DNA of 64,000 bases from Pseudarthrobacter enclensis (GCF_030811655.1 NZ_JAUSRE010000011.1:99527-163526), one strand, 5' to 3'. Positions 9,393-18,326 are shown, counted from the first letter of the stretch. Notes: generated from the sequence alone by a model not told the origin. Numbers and translations: made by a program.

Positions 9393-10421
9393 ATGCCAAC
9401 ACTCGCAAACGACCTTGTCCAGTTCCTGATGCACCTTTTCGGCGACCGGGAGGCGGTCCAGGCGTTCCTGGCCGACCCCGAGAGGGCGCTCGCGGAACAC
9501 GGCCTGGGCAACGTGGGCTCCGCTGACGTTGACGCCGCTATGCCGGTTGTCCTGGATTACGCTCCCATCACTGTAAATGCGGCATCCTTTGACCGCGCCC
9601 CCAACCTCGGCGCCAACAGCGCATGGGTTGGGCAGCCGGGTGCAACTGCCGCCCATGCCGGGGCCCTGCCGGCGGTGTACACGGGTGGACGTGGCCTGGG
9701 ACAGGGCGGAAACTACGACCATGACGATCACGCCAACGCAGTCCAGCAGCTCCACCACGTGGTGAACCACTTCTCGTACACCACCAACACCACCATGCTG
9801 GATGACCGGGGGATCTTCACGGACCAGTCCGTCAGCCAGAACATCTGGGCACACGGAGACGTGGAGCAGTGGTTCGACAACGCAGCGGTGGCTGCCACCG
9901 GTGACCACGCTGTTTCCGCCGGCGATGACGCGGGTGCCCGGGACGCCGGCAACATCAGGGATACCTACAGCACGGACCACTCAATGGACCAGTCCACCCA
10001 CGCGGGCGGAGACGCTGGAATGGGCAGTGGCCAATCCGACGCCTTCGACACCGACGTGGTCCTGGACACGGACAACTCCTTCGACGACAACCTGGACCGT
10101 TCCCACGGCATGGACGGCCACCTGGCAACCACGGACCATTCCGTCAGCATGGACACAACCCCCGACGCCAGTGACTCGTCCAGCGACAACTCCGCCCACA
10201 CCTTCATCCAGGCCGGGGACCCGTACAGCCCGGACACCTCCACAGGTACGGCGGCGGAAACGCACGTGGACGATTCCTTCCAGGACCATGCGGCAACGGG
10301 CCTCATGGAGGGCGACCTGGGGGAGGCGGATAACCACCTCGGTCTCCCGGAGGACAACTCCACCCACACGGATGTGGACCCGGACCACCACGCCCCCATA
10401 GACGACTCGACAGCGCTCTAA
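9393..10421 (+). CDS. iniB: IniB N-terminal domain protein with an acidic Asp/His/Ser/Thr-rich tail
   Basis: Residues 1-55 match the IniB-type N-terminal domain: a short helical unit (LANDLVQFLMHLFGDREAV, FLADPERALAEHGL) followed by DVDAAMPVVLDYA. The rest of the 342 residues is low complexity, rich in Asp, His, Ser, Thr and Ala with many DH, TDHS and DNS patterns, strongly acidic and probably disordered. There is no signal peptide or membrane segment. ATG at 9393 follows an AGGA ribosome site; a GTG at 9378 in frame is the alternative. In mycobacteria iniB heads the isoniazid-inducible iniBAC operon, and the two GTPase genes follow here too. Its molecular role is unknown even in mycobacteria. 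Confidence 0.82.
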   Translation: MPTLANDLVQFLMHLFGDREAVQAFLADPERALAEHGLGNVGSADVDAAMPVVLDYAPITVNAASFDRAPNLGANSAWVGQPGATAAHAGALPAVYTGGRGLGQGGNYDHDDHANAVQQLHHVVNHFSYTTNTTMLDDRGIFTDQSVSQNIWAHGDVEQWFDNAAVAATGDHAVSAGDDAGARDAGNIRDTYSTDHSMDQSTHAGGDAGMGSGQSDAFDTDVVLDTDNSFDDNLDRSHGMDGHLATTDHSVSMDTTPDASDSSSDNSAHTFIQAGDPYSPDTSTGTAAETHVDDSFQDHAATGLMEGDLGEADNHLGLPEDNSTHTDVDPDHHAPIDDSTAL

Positions 10422-10447
10422 CACCTAACTGGAACAGGGGACATGCT

Positions 10448-12361
10448 GTGGCAGATTCAGGACCGGTGAGGCAGCAGGGGCCGACGACGGCCGGTCAGCT
10501 GGCAAGGCTCCTGGAGCAGGGGGTTCAGCTGGTGGGCAGCGGTGAACGTGCTGACCTGCGCAGGCGGCTGGACCAGGCCTTGGGCCGCCTGCAGGATCCC
10601 AGCATCCGGGTCATTGTGGTGGGGGAATTCAAACAGGGGAAGAGCAAGCTGATCAACGCCCTGGTGAACGCCCCGGTGTGTCCGGTCGATGACGATATTG
10701 CCACGTCCGTGCCCACCATCGTCAGGTACGGGGAGACACCCTCCGCCACGGTCCTGGTCCCCGCGGTGAAAGACCCCGGCGCTTCCGGCGATGACGGAAG
10801 CGGGGACGGCGCCGACGGCACGATCGAGCGCCGCCCCGTGCAGCTCGCGGACCTGCCCGCGCTCGTCTCCGAGCAGGGCAACCCGGGCAACGGCAGGAAG
10901 CTCGCCGCTGCGGAGGTCTGCCTGCCCCGCCGAATCCTTACCGGGGGACTGGCCATCATCGACTCCCCGGGAGTGGGTGGAATGAACTCCACCCATGCGC
11001 TGACCACGCTCACGGCCCTGCCCGCCGCGGACGCCATGCTGCTGGTCTCGGACGCCTCGCAGGAATACACCGAACCTGAGCTGCGGTTCCTGCGCCAGGC
11101 CATGCGGATCACCCCAAACGTTGCGGCCGTCCTGTCCAAGACAGACCTCTACCCGGACTGGCGCCGGGTGGAGGAACTTGACCGGGGATACCTGGACCAG
11201 GTGGCGCCGGAGATCCCGTTGTTCCCCTTGTCCGCGGATCTTCGCCTGGAGGCTTCACGGCTGCAGGACAGCGAGCTCAACTCCGAATCCGGATTCCCTG
11301 CCTTGGTGGCCCACCTGCGTAACGACATCGTGGGCAAGGCGGAACGCATCCAACGGCGCTCCGTCAGCCAGGACTTGCTGTCCGTTACCGACAACCTGCG
11401 GCTGGCCCTGCAGTCCGAGCTCGACGCGTTGGAAAACCCGGGCGGCACGCCGCAGATGCTCGCGGCCCTGGAACAGGCCAAGACGGAGGCGGACCACCTG
11501 CGGAAGCGGTCCGCACGGTGGCAGCTGACACTGAGCGACGGCATCAACGACCTCATCTCTGACATGGAGTACGATCTCCGGGACCGGCTGCGCCGGATCC
11601 AAAAGGAAGCCGAAACAGCCATCGACCAAGGTGATCCGGGGCCGGTATGGCCACAATTCACGCAATGGCTGGAAGAATGCGTTGCCGCGGCAGTGTCGGA
11701 CACCTTCGTCTGGACCAGCGAGCGCTCGCAGTGGCTGGCAGCGCAGGTGGCCGGGCACTTCGCCGCCGACGAGGTGTCCCTGCCGGTCCTGCAGGTCTCC
11801 GATTCCGGGGACGCCCTGGACCCGGTGGACCGGATGCCGGAGCTTGATCCCGGCCGTGTGAACCCGATCCAGAAAGTCCTCATCGGAATGCGCGGATCCT
11901 ACGGCGGTGTCCTGATGTTCGGGCTCCTGACCGGTATCTTCGGAATGGCCCTGATCAATCCGCTGTCCGTGGGCGCCGGGCTGCTGCTGGGACGCAAGGC
12001 CTACCGCGAGGACAGGGAAACACGCTTGAAGCGCCGCCAGGGTGAAGCCAAGGCGCTGGTGCGGCGCCAGCTGGACGATGTCATATTCCAGGTTGGAAAG
12101 CAGCTGAAGGACCGCCTCCGCCTGGTCCAGCGGACCATCCGCGACCACTTCACGGAGATCGCCGATGAATACCACCGGTCGCTGTCCGATTCGGTGGCTG
12201 CTGCCCAGAAGGCTGCAAACTCCTTCACGCAGGAGAGGGAAGGACGGATCCGGGACATCCGGACCCAGCTGGCAAAGGTCGATGCCCTGCACAGGGCCGC
12301 GGAAGCTGTCTCCGCTGAAGCCATTGCGGCAGGCACCCGTGCCTCGGCGGGGGTGGGATGA
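10448..12361 (+). CDS. iniA: Dynamin-like GTPase, IniA type
   Basis: This 637-residue protein has a dynamin-family GTPase domain: P-loop GEFKQGKSKL near residues 58-67, G3 motif DSPGVGG near 171 and G4-like SKTDLYPD near 229. Long helical stretches follow, with a hydrophobic hairpin near 486-517 (VLMFGLLTGIFGMALINPLSVGAGLLLG) expected to enter the membrane, then a basic helical region. IniA of mycobacteria is a bacterial dynamin-like protein linked to membrane remodelling and isoniazid tolerance. The start is GTG at 10448 after AGGGGA. Its stop overlaps the start of the second GTPase (ATGA), so the pair is coupled and may form hetero-oligomers. Confidence 0.9.
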   Translation: MADSGPVRQQGPTTAGQLARLLEQGVQLVGSGERADLRRRLDQALGRLQDPSIRVIVVGEFKQGKSKLINALVNAPVCPVDDDIATSVPTIVRYGETPSATVLVPAVKDPGASGDDGSGDGADGTIERRPVQLADLPALVSEQGNPGNGRKLAAAEVCLPRRILTGGLAIIDSPGVGGMNSTHALTTLTALPAADAMLLVSDASQEYTEPELRFLRQAMRITPNVAAVLSKTDLYPDWRRVEELDRGYLDQVAPEIPLFPLSADLRLEASRLQDSELNSESGFPALVAHLRNDIVGKAERIQRRSVSQDLLSVTDNLRLALQSELDALENPGGTPQMLAALEQAKTEADHLRKRSARWQLTLSDGINDLISDMEYDLRDRLRRIQKEAETAIDQGDPGPVWPQFTQWLEECVAAAVSDTFVWTSERSQWLAAQVAGHFAADEVSLPVLQVSDSGDALDPVDRMPELDPGRVNPIQKVLIGMRGSYGGVLMFGLLTGIFGMALINPLSVGAGLLLGRKAYREDRETRLKRRQGEAKALVRRQLDDVIFQVGKQLKDRLRLVQRTIRDHFTEIADEYHRSLSDSVAAAQKAANSFTQEREGRIRDIRTQLAKVDALHRAAEAVSAEAIAAGTRASAGVG

Positions 12362-13851
12362 CGGCATCCACCACAGCGGGGGCCGCCGCGCTGATCCGGG
12401 AAGCGCTTGAGGCATACGCTGACGACCCGCAGGCTTCCGCCGCGCTCCAGGGGTATGCGCAGCGGTTGGCTGAGCCGCTGCGGATCGCCGTCGCCGGCAT
12501 GGTGAAAGCGGGCAAGTCAACGCTCCTGAACGCCATCCTCGGCGAGGAAATTGCGCCCACGGACACCGGCGAATGCACGCGGATTTTGACGTGGTACCGG
12601 CACGGCCACACCCCACGCATCACGCTGCACCCCTTTGCGGGGGAGCCCCGGAACCTGCCCCTGAAACGCGTCGACGGCCGCCTGGTCTTCGTCCTGGACG
12701 GCATCCGGGCCGAAGAGGTGGAGCGCCTCGACGTCGAATGGCCGTCGCCGGCCCTGCGCGCGATGACCCTGATCGACACTCCCGGGATCGCGTCCCTCTC
12801 CCGGGATGTCTCCGCACGGTCGGTACGGTTCCTGGCCCCGGAGGATTCGCCGTCGGAAGCTGACGCGGTCATCTACCTGATGCGCCACCTTCACGCCTCC
12901 GACCTCCGGTTCCTGGAATCCTTCCGCGATACCGGTGCCGGCCGCTCCGGTACGGTCAACGCTGTCGCTGTGCTGTCCCGGGCAGACGAAGTGGGGGCCG
13001 GGCGCATCGACTCCCTCCTTTCTGCCGCCACCATTGCCGAAAGGTACAGCCGCGACCCTGGACTGCGGAAGCTGGCCTTGGGCGTGGTTCCCGTGGCAGG
13101 GCTGCTGGCGCAAAGCGCCCGCACCCTGCGGCAGCCGGACTTCCAGGCCCTCCAGTCGCTGGCAGCCATGGACCGGACAGCACGGGAACGGCTGATGCTG
13201 TCCGCGGACCGGTTCCGCCGGTCCACGGAACCTGAGGGGCTGACGGAAGAGGCCCGTGCATCGCTGCTGGAGCGCTACGGGCTTTTCGGCATCCGGCTTG
13301 CCGCGGTCCTGATCCGGAACGGGTTTGGTGAGCCCACGCCGCTGGCGCACGAGCTGGCCCGGCGCAGCGGATTGGATTCCCTGCTGGAGGTGGTGAACCG
13401 GCAGTTCCAGGCCCGGGCAGAAGCGCTCAAGGCCCGGACTGCGCTCGTGGCGGTGGCAGACCTCCTGGAAAGCCGGCCCCGGCAGGGGACGGAACACCTG
13501 GCGGCGTCCCTGGAGCGGCTGCAGGCCAGCGCGCATGAGTTCCGGGAGCTCCGGCTGCTGGCGGCACTGCGGACCACCGGGGCGGCCCTGCCCCCCAACC
13601 TCGCGGCGGCGGCGGAACAGCTGTTGGGGGGAGGCGGTCCGGATCCCTGCACACGCTTGGGCCTGGTTGCGGGTTCGGGCCTGGAGGAAGTGGCGGCGGA
13701 GGCCAGGCGCCGCCTGGTTCAATGGCGGGCAGTTGCGGAAAGCCCGCTGACCGCGCGGGCCGCTGTTGAGGCATGCCGGGTTGTCATCCGGAGCTGTGAG
13801 GGAATCCTCGCGGACTGCAGCGGCAGGGACAGGCAACGGCAGCCGGCGTAG
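12358..13851 (+). CDS. iniC: Dynamin-like GTPase, IniC type
   Basis: This 497-residue partner GTPase has P-loop GMVKAGKSTLLNAIL near residues 46-60, G3 motif DTPGIASL near 139 and G4-like LSRADE near 205. The C-terminal half is helical and Leu/Arg/Ala-rich, with no clear membrane hairpin, unlike its upstream neighbour. That fits the IniA/IniC division of labour in mycobacteria. Its ATG overlaps the iniA-like stop. It is the last gene of the module; the next gene is convergent with only nine bases between the stops. Confidence 0.88.
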   Translation: MTASTTAGAAALIREALEAYADDPQASAALQGYAQRLAEPLRIAVAGMVKAGKSTLLNAILGEEIAPTDTGECTRILTWYRHGHTPRITLHPFAGEPRNLPLKRVDGRLVFVLDGIRAEEVERLDVEWPSPALRAMTLIDTPGIASLSRDVSARSVRFLAPEDSPSEADAVIYLMRHLHASDLRFLESFRDTGAGRSGTVNAVAVLSRADEVGAGRIDSLLSAATIAERYSRDPGLRKLALGVVPVAGLLAQSARTLRQPDFQALQSLAAMDRTARERLMLSADRFRRSTEPEGLTEEARASLLERYGLFGIRLAAVLIRNGFGEPTPLAHELARRSGLDSLLEVVNRQFQARAEALKARTALVAVADLLESRPRQGTEHLAASLERLQASAHEFRELRLLAALRTTGAALPPNLAAAAEQLLGGGGPDPCTRLGLVAGSGLEEVAAEARRRLVQWRAVAESPLTARAAVEACRVVIRSCEGILADCSGRDRQRQPA

Positions 13852-13860
13852 GACCAGGCG

Positions 13861-14427
13861 TTAGCCGCGTGCGCCCTCGTGCTTTACCCAGGCCCCGGCG
13901 GAGGGCAGGAACAGGAGCGCCAGCCCGGCAAAGGCCAGGAGCAATCCGGCGGCCCAGAGCATCACCACGTAGCTGCCCGCAGCACCGCCGGGTACCAGGA
14001 AGGCGGACGCCGGAATGAGGAGGAGCAGGTGGGTGGCCAGCAGGGGGACCAGCGTCCACCTGGCCCAGGCCCGGCGTCCCAGCAAAGCGGCAAGGACGGC
14101 CGCCTCCAGCAGGGTCATCAGCAGCAGGGCAGCGATGCTTCCCCAAAAGACGGTGCTGGCGGTGGTGGCCACCCCGGCGCCGCTGCCCCCAGCCATGCCC
14201 GCCACCACCCCGCGGAGGCGCTGCAGGTTCGAATCACGGGCCACGAAGGACCCCAACAGGACGGCAAGCCCCGCTGCGAAGCTGAGGAGCCAGAGCGTCC
14301 GTGCGGCGCGGACCGCGCCGGGGACACGGGGAGCCACCGGGATGGGCGGGGGCGAGGAGTAGGAGAGCCCGGGCCTGGGCGGGGGCGCGGACACGGGCCG
14401 CTCTTCGCCGCCGGCCGGGGACACCAT
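13861..14427 (-). CDS. Small four-helix membrane protein, function unknown
   Basis: I do not recognise a named family. The 188-residue product has a Pro/Ser-rich cytoplasmic-looking N-terminus and four hydrophobic segments, at about residues 45-62, 92-112, 122-142 and 150-170 (the last YVVMLWAAGLLLAFAGLALLFLP). It lies between the IniC-like gene (convergent) and a PLDc_N protein read in the same direction, 4 bases from that gene's stop, so it is probably cotranscribed with it. Confidence 0.7.
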   Translation of the reverse strand: MVSPAGGEERPVSAPPPRPGLSYSSPPPIPVAPRVPGAVRAARTLWLLSFAAGLAVLLGSFVARDSNLQRLRGVVAGMAGGSGAGVATTASTVFWGSIAALLLMTLLEAAVLAALLGRRAWARWTLVPLLATHLLLLIPASAFLVPGGAAGSYVVMLWAAGLLLAFAGLALLFLPSAGAWVKHEGARG

Positions 14428-14431
14428 GGGC

Positions 14432-14824
14432 CTATTTCAGCCCGTCGGCGTCGTGTTCGTCCGTACCACGCCGGCCCTTGCCGCCTTCCTCCTTGGCCTT
14501 GGCCTCGAGTTCATCGCGGAGTTTCTTCAGGCGGTCGGCCTCTGCCTGGTTCCGGCGCCGTGCCTCAAGGTTGCGCAGGAAGTCAGGATCATCGTCCGGC
14601 GCAACGGGGTGCGGGTAGCTGGGACGCGGCTGCGCCGTGCCCCGCGGGCGGCCGATCAGCAGCCAGAGGATGGCGCCCAGCACAGGCAGGACGATCTGTA
14701 CGATGATCCAGGCAGGTTTGGAAATACCCCGGGTCAGGCGGCCTTCAGTGCGGATCACGTCCACCAGGCCATACACGAAGATGACGAGGACTGCGACGGC
14801 CAAGGCCACACGGAACAGCAGCAT
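14432..14824 (-). CDS. PLDc_N domain membrane protein
   Basis: This 130-residue protein has two N-terminal transmembrane helices in the PLD-nuclease N-terminal (PLDc_N) pattern: a first helix, the stretch VYGLVDVIRTEG, then KPAWIIVQIVLPVLGAILWL ending in a glycine-arginine-proline turn. A charged coiled-coil-like tail rich in Arg, Glu and Lys follows (residues 85-125). There is no phospholipase catalytic domain, as is usual for this small family, whose function is unknown. It is divergent from the DUF4229 gene and near the men cluster, a common actinobacterial arrangement. Confidence 0.8.
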   Translation of the reverse strand: MLLFRVALAVAVLVIFVYGLVDVIRTEGRLTRGISKPAWIIVQIVLPVLGAILWLLIGRPRGTAQPRPSYPHPVAPDDDPDFLRNLEARRRNQAEADRLKKLRDELEAKAKEEGGKGRRGTDEHDADGLK

Positions 14825-14885
14825 GCTATTAAGTCTATCGTCAGGACGGGCAGGGGCCGTTGGCGGAGGCGGCTAAACTTGAAGA

Positions 14886-15194
14886 GTGGCCTTCTTGAAA
14901 TATTCCCTCATCCGCCTGGCGATCTTTGTGCCCCTGTTCGTCCTGTTCGCTCTGCTGCAGCTAGGGGCGTTGATGTCCGTGATCTGCGCCGCGGTCATTG
15001 CCTTCGCCATCAGCTACCTGTTCTTCCAGAAGCAGCGCGATGCTGCGGCAGCAGCCCTGCAGCACCGGTTCTCCGGAAAAGCCAAGCCGCTGCGCTCAGC
15101 CGGCGAGGTCCAGGACGCCAACGCCGAGGACGCCCTGCTGGACGCCAACCCCGACATCACCATCAACAACGCCAAGGGCGGCAAGAACAGCTAG
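14886..15194 (+). CDS. DUF4229-type small membrane protein
   Basis: This 102-residue protein has two helices (IRLAIFVPLFVLFALLQLGA and VICAAVIAFAISYLFFQK) and a polar C-terminus ending in NPDITINNAKGGKNS. The pattern fits DUF4229, a family often found beside menA in actinobacteria. The start is GTG at 14886. Its stop overlaps the convergent menA stop by four bases. No activity is known. Confidence 0.75.
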   Translation: MAFLKYSLIRLAIFVPLFVLFALLQLGALMSVICAAVIAFAISYLFFQKQRDAAAAALQHRFSGKAKPLRSAGEVQDANAEDALLDANPDITINNAKGGKNS

Positions 15195-16072
15195 AACCCG
15201 TGGCTGAGGACCAGTCCCAGTGAGAACAGCACGCTGTAGCCCAGGTTGATCAGGCCGGTCTGCTTCAGGACCGGGATCAGGCTCTTGCGCTTGCGCCCGT
15301 TGATCATCAGCCAGGCCGGCATCAGGCAGGCTGGGATCAGCAGCAGCACGATCAGGATCCACGGCCGCGCCGGGGCCAGGATTACCACCAGCAGGATGGC
15401 GACGGCGAGCATCAGGACGTAGCTTTCGCGCGCATGCTTGTCCCCGAGGCGCACCGCCAGGGTCTTCTTGCCGGCCTGCATGTCGGTGGGGATGTCCCGC
15501 ACGTTGTTGGCCATGAGCAGCGCCGTGGCGATCAGCCCGGTGCCGATGGCCCCAATCACCGCTGAGAGGTTGATATGGCCGGCCTGCGTGAACGTGGTGC
15601 CCAGCGTGGCCACCAGCCCGAAGAACACGAACACGAAAAGGTCGCCCAGGCCCTTGTAGCCGTAGGGGTTCTTGCCCCCGGTGTATCCCCAGGCGGCCAT
15701 GACGCAGCCCAGCCCCACCAGGATCAGCCACCATGCCTGGGTGAGCAGCACCAGGACCAGCCCGAACACCATGGCCACGGCGAAGGCGCCGAAAGCGGCC
15801 CACTTGACGTGATCAGGTTTGGCTGCACCGGAGCCCACCAGCCGCAGCGGACCCACGCGGTCATCATCGGTTCCCCGGATGCCGTCCGAGTAGTCGTTCG
15901 CGAAGTTCACACCCACCTGGAGCAGGAGCGCCACCAACGCGGCGAGGATGGCGTTGGGCAGGATGAACGAGTCCATCTCGTAGGCGGCGGCAGAGCCGAT
16001 CAGCACCGGCGCGATTGCGGCCGGCAGCGTCCGGAGTCGGGCGCCTTGGATCCATTGGGCGGCTGTGGCCAC
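15191..16072 (-). CDS. menA: 1,4-dihydroxy-2-naphthoate polyprenyltransferase MenA
   Basis: This 293-residue UbiA-family membrane enzyme attaches the polyprenyl chain to 1,4-dihydroxy-2-naphthoate and gives demethylmenaquinone. The two Asp-rich motifs are visible: NFANDYSDGIRGTDDD near residue 60 and a second near 180 (NNVRDIPTDMQAGKKTLAVRLG). Eight or more hydrophobic helices span the rest. I chose GTG with upstream GAGG at the right spacing (protein starting VATAAQWIQGARLRT); a start 17 codons earlier is possible. It is the last of menB-menE-menA on this strand, 76 bases from menE. Confidence 0.92.
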   Translation of the reverse strand: MATAAQWIQGARLRTLPAAIAPVLIGSAAAYEMDSFILPNAILAALVALLLQVGVNFANDYSDGIRGTDDDRVGPLRLVGSGAAKPDHVKWAAFGAFAVAMVFGLVLVLLTQAWWLILVGLGCVMAAWGYTGGKNPYGYKGLGDLFVFVFFGLVATLGTTFTQAGHINLSAVIGAIGTGLIATALLMANNVRDIPTDMQAGKKTLAVRLGDKHARESYVLMLAVAILLVVILAPARPWILIVLLLIPACLMPAWLMINGRKRKSLIPVLKQTGLINLGYSVLFSLGLVLSHGF

Positions 16073-16148
16073 GGTTAGTACCTCGTGTTGTTTCGGTAAG
16101 ACGGCAGGATGATACGTGCGCACCCGCCGCGGTGGTGCAGGTCCAACT

Positions 16149-17360
16149 CTACTTTCCCCCGTGCAGGGCGCTGAGTTGTGCGGTCATGGCGAGCCGGTCC
16201 GGTTTCCCGTTGGGCAGCATCAGCAGTTCCGGTGCGGCGAGGACCGTCTTGGGCGCCAGGACACCCAGTTGGGTCTGCCACTGCCGTTGAAGGGCGACGG
16301 CGGCGTCACCGCCCTCGGGCCCGGCTGCACCTTCCCGGCCGTCCCCGCCGGCGGGGACGATGGCCACGTAGGCCGCCACGGCCTGGCCCCACTCCGTGGA
16401 CGGAACCCCTGCCACGAAAGCGGCCGCGACGCCGTCGGACTGTTCCAGCTGCTCCTGGACGTGCCCTGCGGAAACCTTCACGCCTCCGGTGATGATCACG
16501 TCGTCGGCGCGTCCCAGCACGGTGAGCCGGCCGTCGTCGTCGATGGAGCCGAGGTCGCTGGTGCGGTACCAGCGCACGCCGTCCTCCTCGAAGAACGTGC
16601 CGGTTTCCTCGTCGGGGGCCTCGATGTAGCCGGCGGCCACCGTGTCCCCGCCCAGGAGGATACGGCCGTCCGGATCCACGCGGACCGAGACGCCTTCCAG
16701 CGGGTAGCCGTCATAAACGCAGCCACCGGAGGTCTCCGCGGAGCCGTAGGTGGTGATGACCCGGACGCCGGCGTCCCGGGCGGCTGCCAGCAGGGCCGGC
16801 GATGCAGGCGCGCCACCCAGCAGGACGGCGTTGAACCGCCGGAGCACTGCTAGCGTTTCCGGCGAGGGATTGTCCAGGAGGCGCTGCAACTGCGTGGGAA
16901 CCAGCGAGGTGAAGCGGATCTTGTCCGTCAGCTCCAGCGCGGCTGCGGTGAAGGCCTCCGGGGTGAAGCCGCCGGACATGTCCATGACCCAGGGCCGGGT
17001 GCCGGCGAACAGGGAGCGGACCAGCACCTGGATGCCGGCGACGAACTGGACGGGCAGCGCCAGCAGCCACTGGCCCTCGCCCTTGAGCCGCAGGGCTGTG
17101 GCCATCGAGGAGGCCGCCAGGGATTCCACGGTCAGCAGCGTTGCCTTAGGGGTGCCGGTGGATCCGGACGTGCGCACCACGGCCACGGCATCATCGCACC
17201 CGGGCGTCTCCACGTGCCCCACGACGAGCCCGCCGTCCGGGCCCACGGAGAGTTCGACGGCGGGACCCTCGCCATGGAGGGCGGCCGCGAGGGCCTTCAG
17301 GGCCAGTTCGATGTTGAGGGGTCCGCCGTGGGCGGAAGGGGTGGAGGTTTCGCTGTTCAT
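16149..17360 (-). CDS. menE: o-Succinylbenzoate-CoA ligase MenE
   Basis: This 403-residue ANL-superfamily adenylating enzyme activates o-succinylbenzoate to its CoA thioester before MenB acts. The P-loop-like motif is RTSGSTGTPKATLLT near residue 65. Further motifs are TYGSAETSGGCVYDG, WYRTSDLGSIDDDGRLTVLGRADDVIITGG split around the hinge aspartate, and the C-terminal lysine region LPNGKPDR. It is shorter than typical acyl-CoA synthetases but normal for actinobacterial MenE. It lies 12 bases after menB on the same strand. Confidence 0.9.
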   Translation of the reverse strand: MNSETSTPSAHGGPLNIELALKALAAALHGEGPAVELSVGPDGGLVVGHVETPGCDDAVAVVRTSGSTGTPKATLLTVESLAASSMATALRLKGEGQWLLALPVQFVAGIQVLVRSLFAGTRPWVMDMSGGFTPEAFTAAALELTDKIRFTSLVPTQLQRLLDNPSPETLAVLRRFNAVLLGGAPASPALLAAARDAGVRVITTYGSAETSGGCVYDGYPLEGVSVRVDPDGRILLGGDTVAAGYIEAPDEETGTFFEEDGVRWYRTSDLGSIDDDGRLTVLGRADDVIITGGVKVSAGHVQEQLEQSDGVAAAFVAGVPSTEWGQAVAAYVAIVPAGGDGREGAAGPEGGDAAVALQRQWQTQLGVLAPKTVLAAPELLMLPNGKPDRLAMTAQLSALHGGK

Positions 17361-17372
17361 TGCCGTCCTGCC

Positions 17373-18326
17373 TCAGAAGTAGTGCGGGAAGCGTGACCAG
17401 TCGGGGTCGCGTTTTTGCAGGAAGGCCTCCTTGCCCTCCACAGCCTCATCCGTCATATACGCCAGGCGGGTGGCTTCGCCGGCGAACACCTGCTGGCCGG
17501 CCAGGCCGTCATCGGCAAGGTTGAAGGCGAACTTAAGCATCCGGATGGCCTGCGGCGATTGCCGGGCGATGTCCGCTGCGTATTCCAGGGCCACTTCCTC
17601 CAGGCGCCCGTGGTCCACGGCCTCATTCACCGCACCCATCCGGACCATGTCCTCAGCGGAATATTCACGGGCCAGGAAGAAGATCTCGCGGGCGGTCTTT
17701 TGCCCCACCTGCCGGGCCAGCAGCGCGGAGCCGTAGCCGGCGTCGAAGCTTCCCACGGTGGCGTCCGTCTGCTTGAACTTGCCGTGCTGCCGCGACGCGA
17801 TGGTGAGGTCGGAGACGACGTGCAGGGAGTGGCCGCCGCCGGCTGCCCAGCCGTTGACGACGGCGATGACCACCTTGGGCATGGTGCGCATCAGCCGCTG
17901 GACCTCCAGGATGTGCAGCCTGCCGGCCCGGGCGGGGTCGATGGTTTCCTGGGTCTCGCCGTCGGCGTAGCGGTAGCCGTCCCGGCCGCGGATCCGCTGG
18001 TCGCCACCGGAGCAGAAGGAGTGGCCACCGTCCTTAGGGGAGGGGCCGTTGCCGGTGAGCAGCACCGTGGCGACGTCCGGCGTCATGCGGGCATGGTCCA
18101 TGGCGCGGTAGAGCTCATCCACGGTCCCCGGCCTGAACGCGTTCCGGACCTCAGGCCGGTTGAAGGCAATCCTGACCGTGGGCAGGTCACGCACCCAGCC
18201 GCCGTCGGAATCCCGCTCCACCTGGCGGTGGTAGGTCATGTCCTGGAAGTCCTCGAAACCGGACACCACCCGCCAGCGCAAGGGATCGAAGACATCGGAC
18301 ACCGGGGCTGGGATCTGGTTGCTCAC
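17373..18326 (-). CDS. menB: 1,4-dihydroxy-2-naphthoyl-CoA synthase MenB
   Basis: This 317-residue crotonase-fold enzyme closes the naphthoate ring of o-succinylbenzoyl-CoA. Diagnostic segments are FCSGGDQRIRGRDGYRYADG, the oxyanion-hole region VNGWAAGGGHSLHVVSDLTIAS, TVGSFDAGYGSALLARQVG, and the C-terminal DPDWSRFPHYF expected of MenB. It is the first gene of the menB-menE-menA run, and its start lies 22 bases from the VOC gene stop. No menD, menC or menF is in the window. Confidence 0.94.
   Translation of the reverse strand: MSNQIPAPVSDVFDPLRWRVVSGFEDFQDMTYHRQVERDSDGGWVRDLPTVRIAFNRPEVRNAFRPGTVDELYRAMDHARMTPDVATVLLTGNGPSPKDGGHSFCSGGDQRIRGRDGYRYADGETQETIDPARAGRLHILEVQRLMRTMPKVVIAVVNGWAAGGGHSLHVVSDLTIASRQHGKFKQTDATVGSFDAGYGSALLARQVGQKTAREIFFLAREYSAEDMVRMGAVNEAVDHGRLEEVALEYAADIARQSPQAIRMLKFAFNLADDGLAGQQVFAGEATRLAYMTDEAVEGKEAFLQKRDPDWSRFPHYF

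Noticed and set aside
12585..12863. Small plus-strand frame inside the iniC-like gene
   Set aside because: Overlaps the GTPase domain in another frame and is Arg/Pro/Gly-rich noise.
14224..14234. GGTTCGAATC, like the T-loop of a tRNA
   Set aside because: It lies inside the four-helix membrane protein gene; there is no acceptor stem, anticodon arm or D-loop around it.
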